Of a DNA stretch of 38,272 nt, positions 31,703 through 38,005 are shown one piece after another (positions within the stretch are counted from its first letter, which is position 1; every line of letters starts with the position of its first letter). Origin of the DNA: a virus; the IMG/VR virus record IMGVR_UViG_3300048922_000478, positions 1 through 38,272 of that record. One strand, given 5' to 3'. Made by a program: the position numbers and the translations under genes. Below the pieces are notes generated by a model. That model ran no database searches and had not been told where the DNA came from. It saw only the letters and a program-made list of their open reading frames with translations.

Positions 31703-32047
31703 ATGCAAAAAGGCGTTCTCAGGGTCATCCAGGGCGATCACATCGGGTTTTATTGCCCTGGCTGCAAATCGCTCCACGCGATCAATGTCGGCCCCAACGG
31801 CTGGGGCTTCAATGGCGACTACGACCGCCCGACGTTCACGCCCTCCGTTCTCGTTCACGGCCATAGAATCATCACCGATGAAAATGGCAAGTGGACCGGA
31901 GATTGGGAATTGGACGCGGCAGGGAAAGCCATTCCGCTCGTCTGTCATTCCTTTGTGACGGGCGGAAAAATCCAGTTTCTGAGCGACAGCGGCCACGCGC
32001 TCGCCGGTCAGACCGTCGATCTCGTCGCGCGTCCGGAGGCTGAGTGA
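31703..32047 (+). CDS. DUF6527-like zinc-binding protein, first paralogue
   Basis: A 114-residue protein with RBS GGAGGG. It carries FYCPGCKSLHAINVG, GWGFNGDYDRPTFTPSVLVH, LVCHSFVTGGKIQFLSDSGH and ALAGQTVDL, the sequence hallmarks of DUF6527. Cys22/Cys25-type and histidine residues suggest a small metal-binding fold. It lies between the endolysin and the spanin gene in a run of overlapping genes. Function of the family is unknown to me. Confidence 0.72.
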   Translation: MQKGVLRVIQGDHIGFYCPGCKSLHAINVGPNGWGFNGDYDRPTFTPSVLVHGHRIITDENGKWTGDWELDAAGKAIPLVCHSFVTGGKIQFLSDSGHALAGQTVDLVARPEAE

Positions 32048-32436
32048 TGGTTGACATCAAAGGGCGTCGTTGGCCGTCGGACTTTCCCTTCACGACTGGG
32101 ATTACCGACGGCGTGACGAACAAAACGCTGGTTCGCGACGGCTTTGTTTTCGAAGCGCGTCACGGGGATTTCAAGTTCAAGGATGCGGAGGGAAAAGGGA
32201 CCGATGACCCGGCCAAGGTCGATCGTCTCGAATTCAATTGCCCCGACCCGCGGCGCCCCGTCGAATATTGCGGCTCGATCAAGATCGGCCACCTGAAAAA
32301 ACCGGACGGTCCACATGCGTCGTGGCTATGGGACGGCAACTTTGAAGCGCCGACGCTGACGCCTTCCGTGAACTGCCAGGGGTGCGAATGCAAATGGCAC
32401 GGCTGGCTTCAAGGCGGCGTTTGGAGGTCGTGCTGA
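32047..32436 (+). CDS. DUF6527-related protein, second paralogue
   Basis: A 129-residue protein. ATG 32047 follows the previous stop as TGATG. The C-terminal half shares the W-x-(W/F)-(N/D)-G-x-(Y/F)-(D/E)-x-P-T-(F/L)-T-P-S-V pattern with the gene before it (SWLWDGNFEAPTLTPSVNCQ) and includes CGSIKIGHL and CKWHGWLQGG, with Cys/His residues for a metal site. It has a longer N-terminal region and has diverged. Likely arose by tandem duplication. Confidence 0.6.
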   Translation: MVDIKGRRWPSDFPFTTGITDGVTNKTLVRDGFVFEARHGDFKFKDAEGKGTDDPAKVDRLEFNCPDPRRPVEYCGSIKIGHLKKPDGPHASWLWDGNFEAPTLTPSVNCQGCECKWHGWLQGGVWRSC

Positions 32437-32894
32437 TGCTCTCTCTTTTCGACGTGATCGGCCATGCGGGCACGCTGGTTTCCATTCTCGCCGTGGCGGC
32501 GGCTGTGGCGGCTCTGGTCTATGTGCCAAGCCCTCTCAAGCATTATGCGGTCGCGGCCTGCCTCTGCGCCGCGCTCGCCAGCCAGATCTATGCCGAAGGC
32601 TACCATAACGCTGACGCTCAATGGCAAGCCCGTTACGATCGGCAGATCGCCGCGATCAATGACGAAAACGAAAAAGCCGTGATCGCCGCCGAACAGAAGG
32701 CGCAGGCCGAAGCCGCCGCCAATGCCGCCAATCTGAAAGCCCAGCTTGACGATCTCGCCCGGAAGAAGGTGGCGAGCGACGCCGGTCTCGCCGCCGCGCA
32801 AGCCCTGATCGACGCCGCGCCGCAGGACACCAAGCCCGACGGTCCCGACGCGCCGGCGCATTCCGTCATTCTCGACGCCATCCGGGGGAAATGA
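32436..32894 (+). CDS. Rz-like inner-membrane spanin (probable)
   Basis: A 152-residue protein from ATG 32436, sharing TGATG with the previous stop. Residues 10-55 hold hydrophobic helices (AGTLVSILAVAAAVAALVYV, AVAACLCAALASQIYAEG). The rest is a charged coiled coil (AAINDENEKAVIAAEQKAQA, AANLKAQLDDLARKKV). An N-terminal anchor and long periplasmic coil, directly followed by an overlapping lipoprotein gene, is the i-spanin/o-spanin pattern. The pair fuses inner and outer membranes in the last step of lysis. It has more hydrophobic N-terminal length than classic Rz. Confidence 0.62.
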   Translation: MLSLFDVIGHAGTLVSILAVAAAVAALVYVPSPLKHYAVAACLCAALASQIYAEGYHNADAQWQARYDRQIAAINDENEKAVIAAEQKAQAEAAANAANLKAQLDDLARKKVASDAGLAAAQALIDAAPQDTKPDGPDAPAHSVILDAIRGK

Positions 32895-33166
32895 TGCGCG
32901 CTTTTCTCCTTCTCGCCGCGCTGGCCCTAACCGGTTGCGCCAGCTCGCCCGCCGTTCTCACGGCGCCGCCGCAAGTCGCGCGCCCGCTGTTGCGAGATTC
33001 CATTCCGCAAAGCCTGCTGGCCTGCCTTGACGAGCCGAGCGGCGCCAAGGTCGCCACCAATCGCCAGGCGGCAACCTACGTCCTCGATCTCAAGCGCGCG
33101 GGCCGCGACTGCCGGCAGAAACTGCGTTCGGTCGGCGCCCTGATCGAAGGCGAGGGCGGCCAATGA
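32891..33166 (+). CDS. Rz1-like outer-membrane lipoprotein (o-spanin, probable)
   Basis: A 91-residue protein with a lipoprotein signal peptide MMRAFLLLAALALTGC and lipobox L-T-G-C (C16). The mature part begins ASSPAVLTAPPQVARPLL, Pro-rich as in many Rz1 proteins, then LLACLDEPSGAKV. It overlaps the end of the Rz-like gene by 4 bp. In alphaproteobacterial phages this pair commonly follows the endolysin. The lipoprotein and pairing are seen. The spanin role is inferred. Confidence 0.65.
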   Translation: MMRAFLLLAALALTGCASSPAVLTAPPQVARPLLRDSIPQSLLACLDEPSGAKVATNRQAATYVLDLKRAGRDCRQKLRSVGALIEGEGGQ

Positions 33167-33393
33167 GCGCGCGCTTTCACACGCTTTCGGCCGTTCTCTG
33201 CCGGATCGGTTTGCTGCGGACCATTTCCACGCGCGAGGCGATGCAGCTGCATGACGCGATCGATCACATCCTGATCGCGCGCGGCGATGTGCTGGATATT
33301 CCACGCCCGATCGTCTCGCAGCCCGAGACGCTCCGTCCGGTCATTCTGGACCGGACCGACGGCTCGAAGATCGAGGAATGGTCAAACGAATGA
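33163..33393 (+). CDS. Hypothetical protein (76 aa)
   Basis: A 76-residue protein with ATGA overlap to the lipoprotein gene. It has a helix (TISTREAMQLHDAIDHILIA) followed by DVLDIPRPIVSQPETLRPVI. No domain recognised. The coupling indicates membership of the lysis/late operon. It may be cytoplasmic. Confidence 0.5.
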   Translation: MSARFHTLSAVLCRIGLLRTISTREAMQLHDAIDHILIARGDVLDIPRPIVSQPETLRPVILDRTDGSKIEEWSNE

Positions 33394-33512
33394 GCTCGCG
33401 CCGGCGCCAATGCGTCCCGGCTTTTCTGCATTTGGAAGAGCGGCCCGATCCGGTCGCCATAAGGATGGATGATGGCGGACGGCGGCGGTTCGAATTTGCA
33501 GATTGCCCTTAG
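33390..33512 (+). CDS. Possible small basic protein (40 aa)
   Basis: ATG 33390 overlaps the preceding stop (ATGA) and opens 40 codons (MSSRRRQCVPAFLHLEERPD, then GGRRRFEFADCP). It overlaps the next gene by 41 bases in another frame. Coupling is in favour, the overlap and lack of motifs against. Confidence 0.28.
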   Translation: MSSRRRQCVPAFLHLEERPDPVAIRMDDGGRRRFEFADCP

Positions 33513-33891
33513 CGTCGCCGGCGCATTAGGCCTTGGGGGCATTCTCGGGAAGATCATTGAGACTTATTACAGCAAGCGGAAAACATCGGCCGAAACTGAC
33601 AAGACGGTAGCCGAGACCGATCGCACCGAAGCCGAAACGGCCAAACTGCGCGCCGAAACAGACGCGCTGATCCGCGCTGCGGTTGCCGCCCAGGTGCAAT
33701 TCATTCTCGACGACCATACCAAGCAACGGCAGATGGATCGTCAGACGATCGAGGAAATGGGTCGCCGCATCGAGACGCTAGAGAGGGAACTAAAAAAAGT
33801 CGAAGCCGAACTGAGGCATGAGCGCAGACGTCAGGCAAAGGCCTGCATCGGTTGCGAAAGGCTGCTTCCGTTCGGCGTGACCGAAGAATAA
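33472..33891 (+). CDS. Membrane-anchored coiled-coil protein (139 aa)
   Basis: A 139-residue protein from ATG 33472 (AAGG 7 bases upstream; ATG 33469 also in frame). Residues 8-28 form a hydrophobic anchor (IALSVAGALGLGGILGKIIE), then a long heptad coiled coil rich in Glu/Lys (ETDKTVAETDRTEAETAKLR, IEEMGRRIETLERELKKVEA), and a final pair CIGCERLL that may bind a metal. Similar small proteins end late operons and may be virion-associated or envelope-acting. No function can be assigned from the sequence. Confidence 0.55.
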   Translation: MADGGGSNLQIALSVAGALGLGGILGKIIETYYSKRKTSAETDKTVAETDRTEAETAKLRAETDALIRAAVAAQVQFILDDHTKQRQMDRQTIEEMGRRIETLERELKKVEAELRHERRRQAKACIGCERLLPFGVTEE

Positions 33892-34045
33892 TTTAGCGCT
33901 TCGTCCCTCCAGAATGCTCACGCGAAGCAAATGGCGGGGCTCCGCGAAGAACTGGAAGAGACGAGGCAGACGCGCGGGATCGGAGTAGGAATTTTAATTT
34001 CAGGCCTTGGCCGACGCGCGAAAACAGGGCCGGCGTCTAAAGCTG

Positions 34046-34834
34046 TTATTTTGCGTCAGGACAGCTCTGAGTTTTGGCATACCATCTCGGGCGCTTGCCT
34101 TTTTCAAGAATGATCACGCTTGGTACGCCGCCAATATTGTCGGCCTGATGAGAATCTATTACCTCTTTAACAACAAACGCTACCCTAGAGGCAAGCGCAT
34201 CAGCTACATTAATATACTTACGCAACGCATTCGTTCTATATGCGTCGCCAATAACGATTTTATGTATATCTATTTTATTTTGAGGTGTGAAAAATATATT
34301 TAAGTCATTTTTTGTCTCTAAACGATAGAATTTATATTTATTAGTATCATTATCAAATCCGATATACGCTGCAGAAAATTCGGGTTTATCGTTGTCAAAG
34401 CCTCCAAAAATTCCTACGGTTTGCCTTCCGGGAATAGGGGAATTTCCTTCAACCAGCAATCTTTCTACTTGGTTGCCGAATAGCTGCGCTGCGTCTTTTA
34501 TACTATTGCCATCCTCAATCAATTTCTTTTCAATGTTTATGATGCTTATAGAAGATGGTGCTGGCTCGACGAAATAATTAATATATCCCACGGCGGAAAC
34601 AACAGTATGATCATTAACAACAGTTAATTTGCAGACATCATCATCCGTGCTGCCATCATCATGTGTTTCGCGGCTGTCTGCCCCCATAACAAAAACATCG
34701 CCGCTAGAAATTGCAACAATATAAGTAGCATTAGCTATTCCGTTATTAAATAAAAAGCACAGCATAACAATGCTGCTAGCGGCGTAATGTTTAAAAGAAA
34801 CAATACGGCAGAAATAGTTAATGATATTCAGCAT
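34046..34834 (-). CDS. Secreted proteasome-beta-like Ntn hydrolase (AT-rich accessory gene)
   Basis: A 262-residue protein on the minus strand; start supported by GAAGG 7 bases before the ATG. Residues 1-36 are a signal peptide (hydrophobic IVMLCFLF, cleavage site A-N-A). The next residue is Thr37. Numbered from it: T1, A16-D17-S18-R19, K33 and G47, exactly the positions of Thr1, Asp17, Arg19, Lys33 and Gly47 in proteasome beta subunits. It opens TYIVAISSGDVFVMGADSRE and near the end has ADNIGGVPSVIILEKG, as in Anbu/HslV-like proteins. Mature size (226) also fits. Signal peptidase could generate the nucleophile. Substrate unknown. The gene is AT-rich and codon use differs sharply from its neighbours, indicating transfer. 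Confidence 0.72.
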   Translation of the reverse strand: MLNIINYFCRIVSFKHYAASSIVMLCFLFNNGIANATYIVAISSGDVFVMGADSRETHDDGSTDDDVCKLTVVNDHTVVSAVGYINYFVEPAPSSISIINIEKKLIEDGNSIKDAAQLFGNQVERLLVEGNSPIPGRQTVGIFGGFDNDKPEFSAAYIGFDNDTNKYKFYRLETKNDLNIFFTPQNKIDIHKIVIGDAYRTNALRKYINVADALASRVAFVVKEVIDSHQADNIGGVPSVIILEKGKRPRWYAKTQSCPDAK

Positions 34835-35116
34835 ATTAATACCTTCACTATGTTATATTTATTAAAATAAAACTAATTGCTATGCATTCACTGTCGCGCG
34901 GGCATCGAACTGACTACATCGATTCGAAAATCGCAAGGGCAGCTATTCACCGTATTCTAGGCGCACGAACATTTGCTCGCAATCGCTGACGTAGCGTTTG
35001 CTCCCTCGCTAGGTCTTTTCGCCAGATTTGCTGGCAGATGACCGATTTTGACGATTTCGGGCGTTAGCCCGTCCAGAGGCATCGCGGGCTGCAAGGCCTG
35101 TGCTGCAGCCCTCCTT

Positions 35117-35203
35117 GGGCGTTTCCTCCCTTGACTTGGCCCTGGTTCTGCTTCGGCAGGGCTGGGGCCTTTTTTTAAGGGCGTCAGTCTCCGGAAACGG
35201 GGG
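35117..35203. repeat. Direct repeat copy 1 (87 bp) carrying a terminator-like hairpin
   Basis: This stretch matches 36161-36246 at roughly 85 percent identity (13 differences counted by eye, one of them a one-base gap). The copies flank the D12 methyltransferase gene. The core is a hairpin with a GC-TTCG-GC loop end and a T-tract. Confidence 0.7.
35138..35176 (+). terminator. Terminator-like hairpin in repeat copy 1
   Basis: GGCCCTGG (35138-35145) pairs with CTGGGGCC (35162-35169) using two G-U pairs, with an inner CTGC-TTCG-GCAG hairpin, followed by seven T. It is a good intrinsic terminator in shape but no plus-strand gene is evident just upstream. Confidence 0.6.
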
Positions 35204-35320
35204 CCGGCAAAACCGGACGCGGGCCTTGCTTGGCGGCCGACCCGCGCAGCGCACCGATGGATAACGCTCCCCCGCCGCCGTCGACGGCGCGCCCAGGGTA
35301 GCTGAATCCGGGTTACCAAA

Positions 35321-36151
35321 ATGCAATCAGAAATGGATCTGGGCGACAGCCAATCGCGGCTGCGCGTCGTCACGCCGGCGCGCCCAGCGGCGGGCTATAT
35401 AGGAGGAAAGAAGCAACTTGCTCAGCGCCTGTCGCGCCTGATCGACGCGACGCCCCATGTTCTGTATGGCGAACCGTTCGTCGGCATGGGCGGCGTGTTC
35501 CTGCGCCGCGAGCGCGCGCCGGAGGTTGAGGTCATTAATGACCGCTCGCGCGACGTCGCCAATTTCTTCCGGATCCTGCAGCGCCATTACGAGCCGTTCT
35601 TCGATCTGCTCAAATGGCGGCTGACCAGCCGGGCCGAATTCGAGCGATTGCTGGCGCAGGATCCTGCCACGCTGACCGATCTGGAGCGCGCCGCCCGATT
35701 CCTCTATCTGCAGCGGCTCGCCTTTGGCGGGAAAGTCGCCGGGCGGAATTTCGGCTATTCGCTCACGGGTCCGGCGCGTTTCGACACGACGAAGCTTGGG
35801 GTTCTCCTCGAAGCGATCCACGATCGCCTCGCCGGCGTGACGATCGAATGCCTCGACTGGCGCGATTTTTTCACCAGATGGGATCGGCCGGGCGCGCTGT
35901 TTTTCTGCGATCCGCCATATTTCGGGACGGAGGATTATTACGGCCGCGATCTGTTTTCGCCGGCGGACCATGCCGCCATGGCGGCGGCGCTCGGCAAAAT
36001 CCTTGGGCGCTTCATCCTAACGATCAACGATTTGCCCGAGACCCGCGCAATTTACGCGGCGTTCCGGATCGAAAGCGTCGATCTGACCTATCAGGTGGGC
36101 GGAGCCGACGAGGCTAAGGCCGTCAGCGAAATCATCGTCTCGGGGCCATGA
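35321..36151 (+). CDS. D12-class DNA adenine N6-methyltransferase (Dam-like)
   Basis: A 276-residue protein. Motifs in order: AAGYIGGKKQLAQRLSRLI near residues 23-40 (the AdoMet-side F/Y-x-G-G-K motif), GEPFVGMGGVF around 50-60, VINDRSRDVANFFRIL, FLYLQRLAFGGKVAGRNFGY, and catalytic FFCDPPYF with D197-P-P-Y200, then TINDLPETRAIY. This is the alpha-group order of Dam/DpnM enzymes. It probably methylates adenine in phage DNA (classically GATC, not verifiable here). ATG 35321 has a weak RBS; ATG 35333 is an alternative. The gene is flanked by an 86-bp direct repeat and followed by a fragment of a second copy. Confidence 0.85.
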   Translation: MQSEMDLGDSQSRLRVVTPARPAAGYIGGKKQLAQRLSRLIDATPHVLYGEPFVGMGGVFLRRERAPEVEVINDRSRDVANFFRILQRHYEPFFDLLKWRLTSRAEFERLLAQDPATLTDLERAARFLYLQRLAFGGKVAGRNFGYSLTGPARFDTTKLGVLLEAIHDRLAGVTIECLDWRDFFTRWDRPGALFFCDPPYFGTEDYYGRDLFSPADHAAMAAALGKILGRFILTINDLPETRAIYAAFRIESVDLTYQVGGADEAKAVSEIIVSGP

Positions 36152-36160
36152 TCGGGCCTC

Positions 36161-36246
36161 GGGCGTCTCCATCTTTGACTTGGCCCCGGTTCTGCTTCGG
36201 CTAGGCCGGGGCCTTTTTTAAGGGCGCCAGTCCCCAAAAACGGGGG
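36161..36246. repeat. Direct repeat copy 2 (86 bp)
   Basis: Second copy of the sequence at 35117-35203, on the downstream side of the methyltransferase gene. It keeps the hairpin, T-tract and the tail AAGGGCG-CAGTC-CC through ACGGGGG, and then runs straight into the methyltransferase fragment. Confidence 0.7.
36182..36219 (+). terminator. Intrinsic terminator after the D12 methyltransferase
   Basis: GGCCCCGG (36182-36189) and CCGGGGCC (36206-36213) form a perfect 8-bp stem, loop about 16 bases, followed by six T. It lies 30 bases past the stop codon of the methyltransferase gene and probably ends its transcript. Confidence 0.75.
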
Positions 36247-36295
36247 TAAGAAACAGCTCGCGCAGCGTCTGTCCCGCCTGATCGACGCGACGGCG
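36242..36295 (+). pseudogene. Fragment of a second D12 methyltransferase gene
   Basis: The plus frame encodes GGKKQLAQRLSRLIDAT, identical to 17 residues of the intact methyltransferase (35402-35452). At DNA level the two segments differ at eight synonymous codons and no non-synonymous one. The fragment has no start and its reading frame loses similarity at about 36295, so it is a remnant of a related gene rather than a fresh duplication. Confidence 0.65.
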
Positions 36296-36510
36296 ATTTG
36301 GCTCGTTCCGGCCACCAAGACGACGGCGGCGCCAGTCACGAAGGCCTCGGGAGCGTCGCGGGGAACTTACCCGAGTTGGGCGCAGAGCCGTTCATGGCCA
36401 GTTCAGGCTCGATGGTACACTTCTTAAGAGAACGTTAACCAGACGGTGGGGACGGAACTGTCGCCCCAAGGAAAACGGCGGGTTAAAATCTTTCGGCGAT
36501 GGAGGTGCTC

Positions 36511-36777
36511 GTGAAATTCTTGCGCGGGATTCTTGAAAGTGTCGGATCGGCTTTTCTGATCGTTGCGATTATCGGGCTGACGGGGATCGCGATCAATCAT
36601 GCGGACGGCGAAGCCCGTGCGGAGCGCGATAAGGAAATTGCGATCGCTCGGGCGGATTGTTCGGCGAAGTTCGCCAACGAATCTGACGCCACTGAAGAAT
36701 GTGTCGGGGTTGCGAAGGCCGGATTGTTGGGCCGTGACATAGCACTCGCGCGCATCATGATGAACTTCGCGCGCTAA
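36511..36777 (+). CDS. Small membrane-anchored protein (88 aa)
   Basis: An 88-residue protein. GTG 36511 is preferred because GGAGG lies 5 bases upstream (ATG 36499 adds four residues). The N-terminus KFLRGILESVGSAFLIVAII is a membrane anchor or signal. The rest is charged (NHADGEARAERDKEIAIARA) and has two cysteines (ADCSAKFANES, EECVGVAKAG). It is followed by a strong terminator at 36845-36875. No family recognised. Confidence 0.5.
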   Translation: MKFLRGILESVGSAFLIVAIIGLTGIAINHADGEARAERDKEIAIARADCSAKFANESDATEECVGVAKAGLLGRDIALARIMMNFAR

Positions 36778-36844
36778 ACGAGTTCGCTGGTCGATCTGCA
36801 TCTGCTCCGTCATGACTCGGACGGTGCTCCTTAAGCCTTCCTTA

Positions 36845-36875
36845 CCCCACCCGGCGAAAGCCGTGCGGGGTTTTT
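36845..36875 (+). terminator. Intrinsic terminator after the small membrane gene
   Basis: CCCCACCCGGC and GCCGTGCGGGG pair at nine of eleven positions around a GAAA tetraloop, followed by five T. It lies 67 bases past the stop codon and would end plus-strand transcription before the convergent minus-strand genes. Confidence 0.7.
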
Positions 36876-37003
36876 CGTTTCCTGCCACAGCACCTTTGTT
36901 TGAAATTATTGAATCCGACGGAGTGCTTTTCGTCTTTAACTTTGTTGGCTGTTGCGGTCATCCAAAATTCGCTGGAACGCACTCTTCGCTTTAGAGCTGA
37001 CGT

Positions 37004-37144
37004 CCGCCGCGCGGCGCGGCGTCGCGCCTTCAAATAGAGAAGCGTGATCTCGACTCGGCCGTCAGCCGCCATCAAGCGCAGTGGCGAGCGGCCGTTAAAG
37101 GGTTCGGCGACATTGTTCTCGCGCGCCCAGGCGGCGGGGGGCGT
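37004..37144 (-). pseudogene. Possible remnant with MbcA/ParS/Xre (DUF2384)-like segment
   Basis: The minus frame encodes NNVAEPFNGRSPLRLMAADG then VEITLLYLKARR, reminiscent of the (F/L)-x-G-R-(S/T)-P-L-x-L-(M/L) motif of DUF2384 toxin-binding antitoxin domains. It lacks a credible start; an ATG at the end of the YedK-like gene opens a different frame (MDKAETKNAPRRLGARE), so a frameshifted small gene is possible. Weak evidence. Confidence 0.28.
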
Positions 37145-37158
37145 TCTTCGTTTCAGCT

Positions 37159-37809
37159 TTATCCATCCTGTCGAGCTCCGCGAGCCACGACCTGCAGCTT
37201 CCCATTCGCAAGCGGCCTTTGAAGCTCCATGGCGATCGGCGTCGGCGCGTTGAGCCACGCGTCGATTTCGCTCTCCTCCGTCAAAATCACAGGCATGGCC
37301 TTCGGATGGATCGGCGCGACCTCGGCGTTCGCTTCGGTGGTCAGGAACGCGAAAATATCGCAGGTGACCTCGCCTTCCTTGGCTTTCCGAATGGACGTCC
37401 AGTTCGTCCAGATTCCGGCGAAGCAGGCGAGGGGACGCTCCTCGCCAAGGGCGAACCAGACCGGAACTTTTTTGCCGTCGGATCCTGTCTCATATTCCGA
37501 AAAGGATGTGAACGGCACGATGCAGCGATTTGCGGGCCCGAGCCAGCGCCGCCAATGCGGCGATGACGTGTTGCGCACGTTCGTCACGCCGGGATCGGTG
37601 GCGCGGCCCTTCAGGGCGAACGCCGGCGACGGCATGCCCCATCTGGCGGACGTGAGTTCCCGCGCGCCTTCGGTCAATCGGACAATCGGCGCGGGATAGT
37701 CCGGGAATATCCCGGGCATCGGAGGCAAATTGCCTGCCAGATCCTTGCTGACCCGGAAGAGGGCGCGCATCGCGTCTTGGGTCTTTGTCAGGGAGTAGAG
37801 ATTGCACAT
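37159..37809 (-). CDS. SOS response-associated peptidase / abasic-site shield protein (YedK/HMCES family)
   Basis: A 216-residue protein on the minus strand. It starts MCNLYSLTKT, so Cys2 becomes the N-terminal nucleophile. The other active-site residues match the family: N77 in TNVRNTSS, E105 in FTSFSEYE, H168 in PIHPKAMPVIL. RWGMPSP and RCIVPF are also typical. The family forms a thiazolidine crosslink with abasic sites in single-stranded DNA and protects them. In phages it may guard replicating DNA. The minus-strand location and position beside methyltransferase and zinc-ribbon genes suggest an accessory DNA-protection set. Confidence 0.88.
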   Translation of the reverse strand: MCNLYSLTKTQDAMRALFRVSKDLAGNLPPMPGIFPDYPAPIVRLTEGARELTSARWGMPSPAFALKGRATDPGVTNVRNTSSPHWRRWLGPANRCIVPFTSFSEYETGSDGKKVPVWFALGEERPLACFAGIWTNWTSIRKAKEGEVTCDIFAFLTTEANAEVAPIHPKAMPVILTEESEIDAWLNAPTPIAMELQRPLANGKLQVVARGARQDG

Positions 37810-37818
37810 GACTGAAAT

Positions 37819-37935
37819 ATGCGCCACGCAGGCGGCGCGATAAAGGTGGATTTTCCGCTCTGGCTTAGCTCCGACAGCGTCGGGAACGCAAAGGAGATCC
37901 TGGCGGTGAACGGCTGTGACGCTGACGTATTCTGA
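37819..37935 (+). CDS. Possible small protein divergent from the YedK-like gene (38 aa)
   Basis: A 38-codon frame starting at ATG 37819, directly divergent from the YedK-like start, encodes IKVDFPLWLSSDSVGNAKEI then LAVNGCDADVF, which looks protein-like. The terminator-like hairpin at 37968-38004 follows on the same strand, which would suit a small transcript. No RBS is obvious, so support is limited. Confidence 0.32.
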   Translation: MRHAGGAIKVDFPLWLSSDSVGNAKEILAVNGCDADVF

Positions 37936-37967
37936 TCGGCGTTGGATGCGCTCTGCGCGCATAGGCT

Positions 37968-38004
37968 GGCCGCAGTTCTGCCTCGGCAGGGCCGGGGCCT
38001 TTTT
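37968..38004 (+). terminator. Third terminator-like hairpin of the repeated type
   Basis: GGCC (37968-37971) pairs with GGCC (37996-37999), with an inner CTGC/GCAG hairpin, followed by five T. The core resembles the hairpins of the direct repeats at 35138 and 36182 (shared TTCTGC, TCGGCAGGGC and GGGGCC), so it seems to be a third copy of the element. Confidence 0.55.
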
Positions 38005-38005
38005 G

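Larger units (their letters stand above)
34835..35320. other. Noncoding region with several hairpins between accessory genes
   Basis: About 490 bases with no convincing gene. It starts with the AT-rich leader of the minus-strand hydrolase gene (34835-34890). Then follow small hairpins: GCCAG/CTGGC near 35025-35040, GGGC/GCCC near 35060-35070, and an 8-bp stem GGGCTGCA/TGCAGCCC at 35086-35111. Next comes the first copy of the direct repeat (35117-35203). No known RNA family is recognised; a structured small RNA ending at the repeat's terminator is possible. Confidence 0.4.
36152..36510. other. Noncoding gap with repeat copy 2 and methyltransferase remnant
   Basis: About 360 bases without an intact gene. 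It contains the second direct repeat (36161-36246), a D12 methyltransferase fragment (36242-36295), and an unassigned stretch to 36500 with no clear structure, which includes the GGAGG ribosome binding site of the next gene. Confidence 0.5.
36778..37158. other. Gap with terminator and a domain-like remnant
   Basis: About 380 bases between the small membrane gene and the YedK-like gene (minus strand). It contains the intrinsic terminator at 36845-36875 and, on the minus strand at about 37004-37144, a stretch coding for a toxin-binding-like segment. A 12-bp GC palindrome lies at 37005-37016. No other gene is supported. Confidence 0.45.

Noticed and set aside
33931-34113. Short plus-strand frame after the last late gene (60 codons)
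   Set aside because: No ribosome binding site, no coupling, codon use is unlike the neighbours, and it runs into the end of the minus-strand hydrolase gene.
34889-34960. tRNA-like string with TTCGAAA near 34920 as a possible attachment site
   Set aside because: I tried to fold a T-arm and acceptor on both strands; the T-stem does not pair and no CCA end or anticodon arm appears.
35117-38004. Integron attC-like array for the repeats around the methyltransferase
   Set aside because: The repeats are intrinsic-terminator-shaped with T-tracts and lack the R-box consensus (GTTRRRY) and its partner; no integron integrase is seen.
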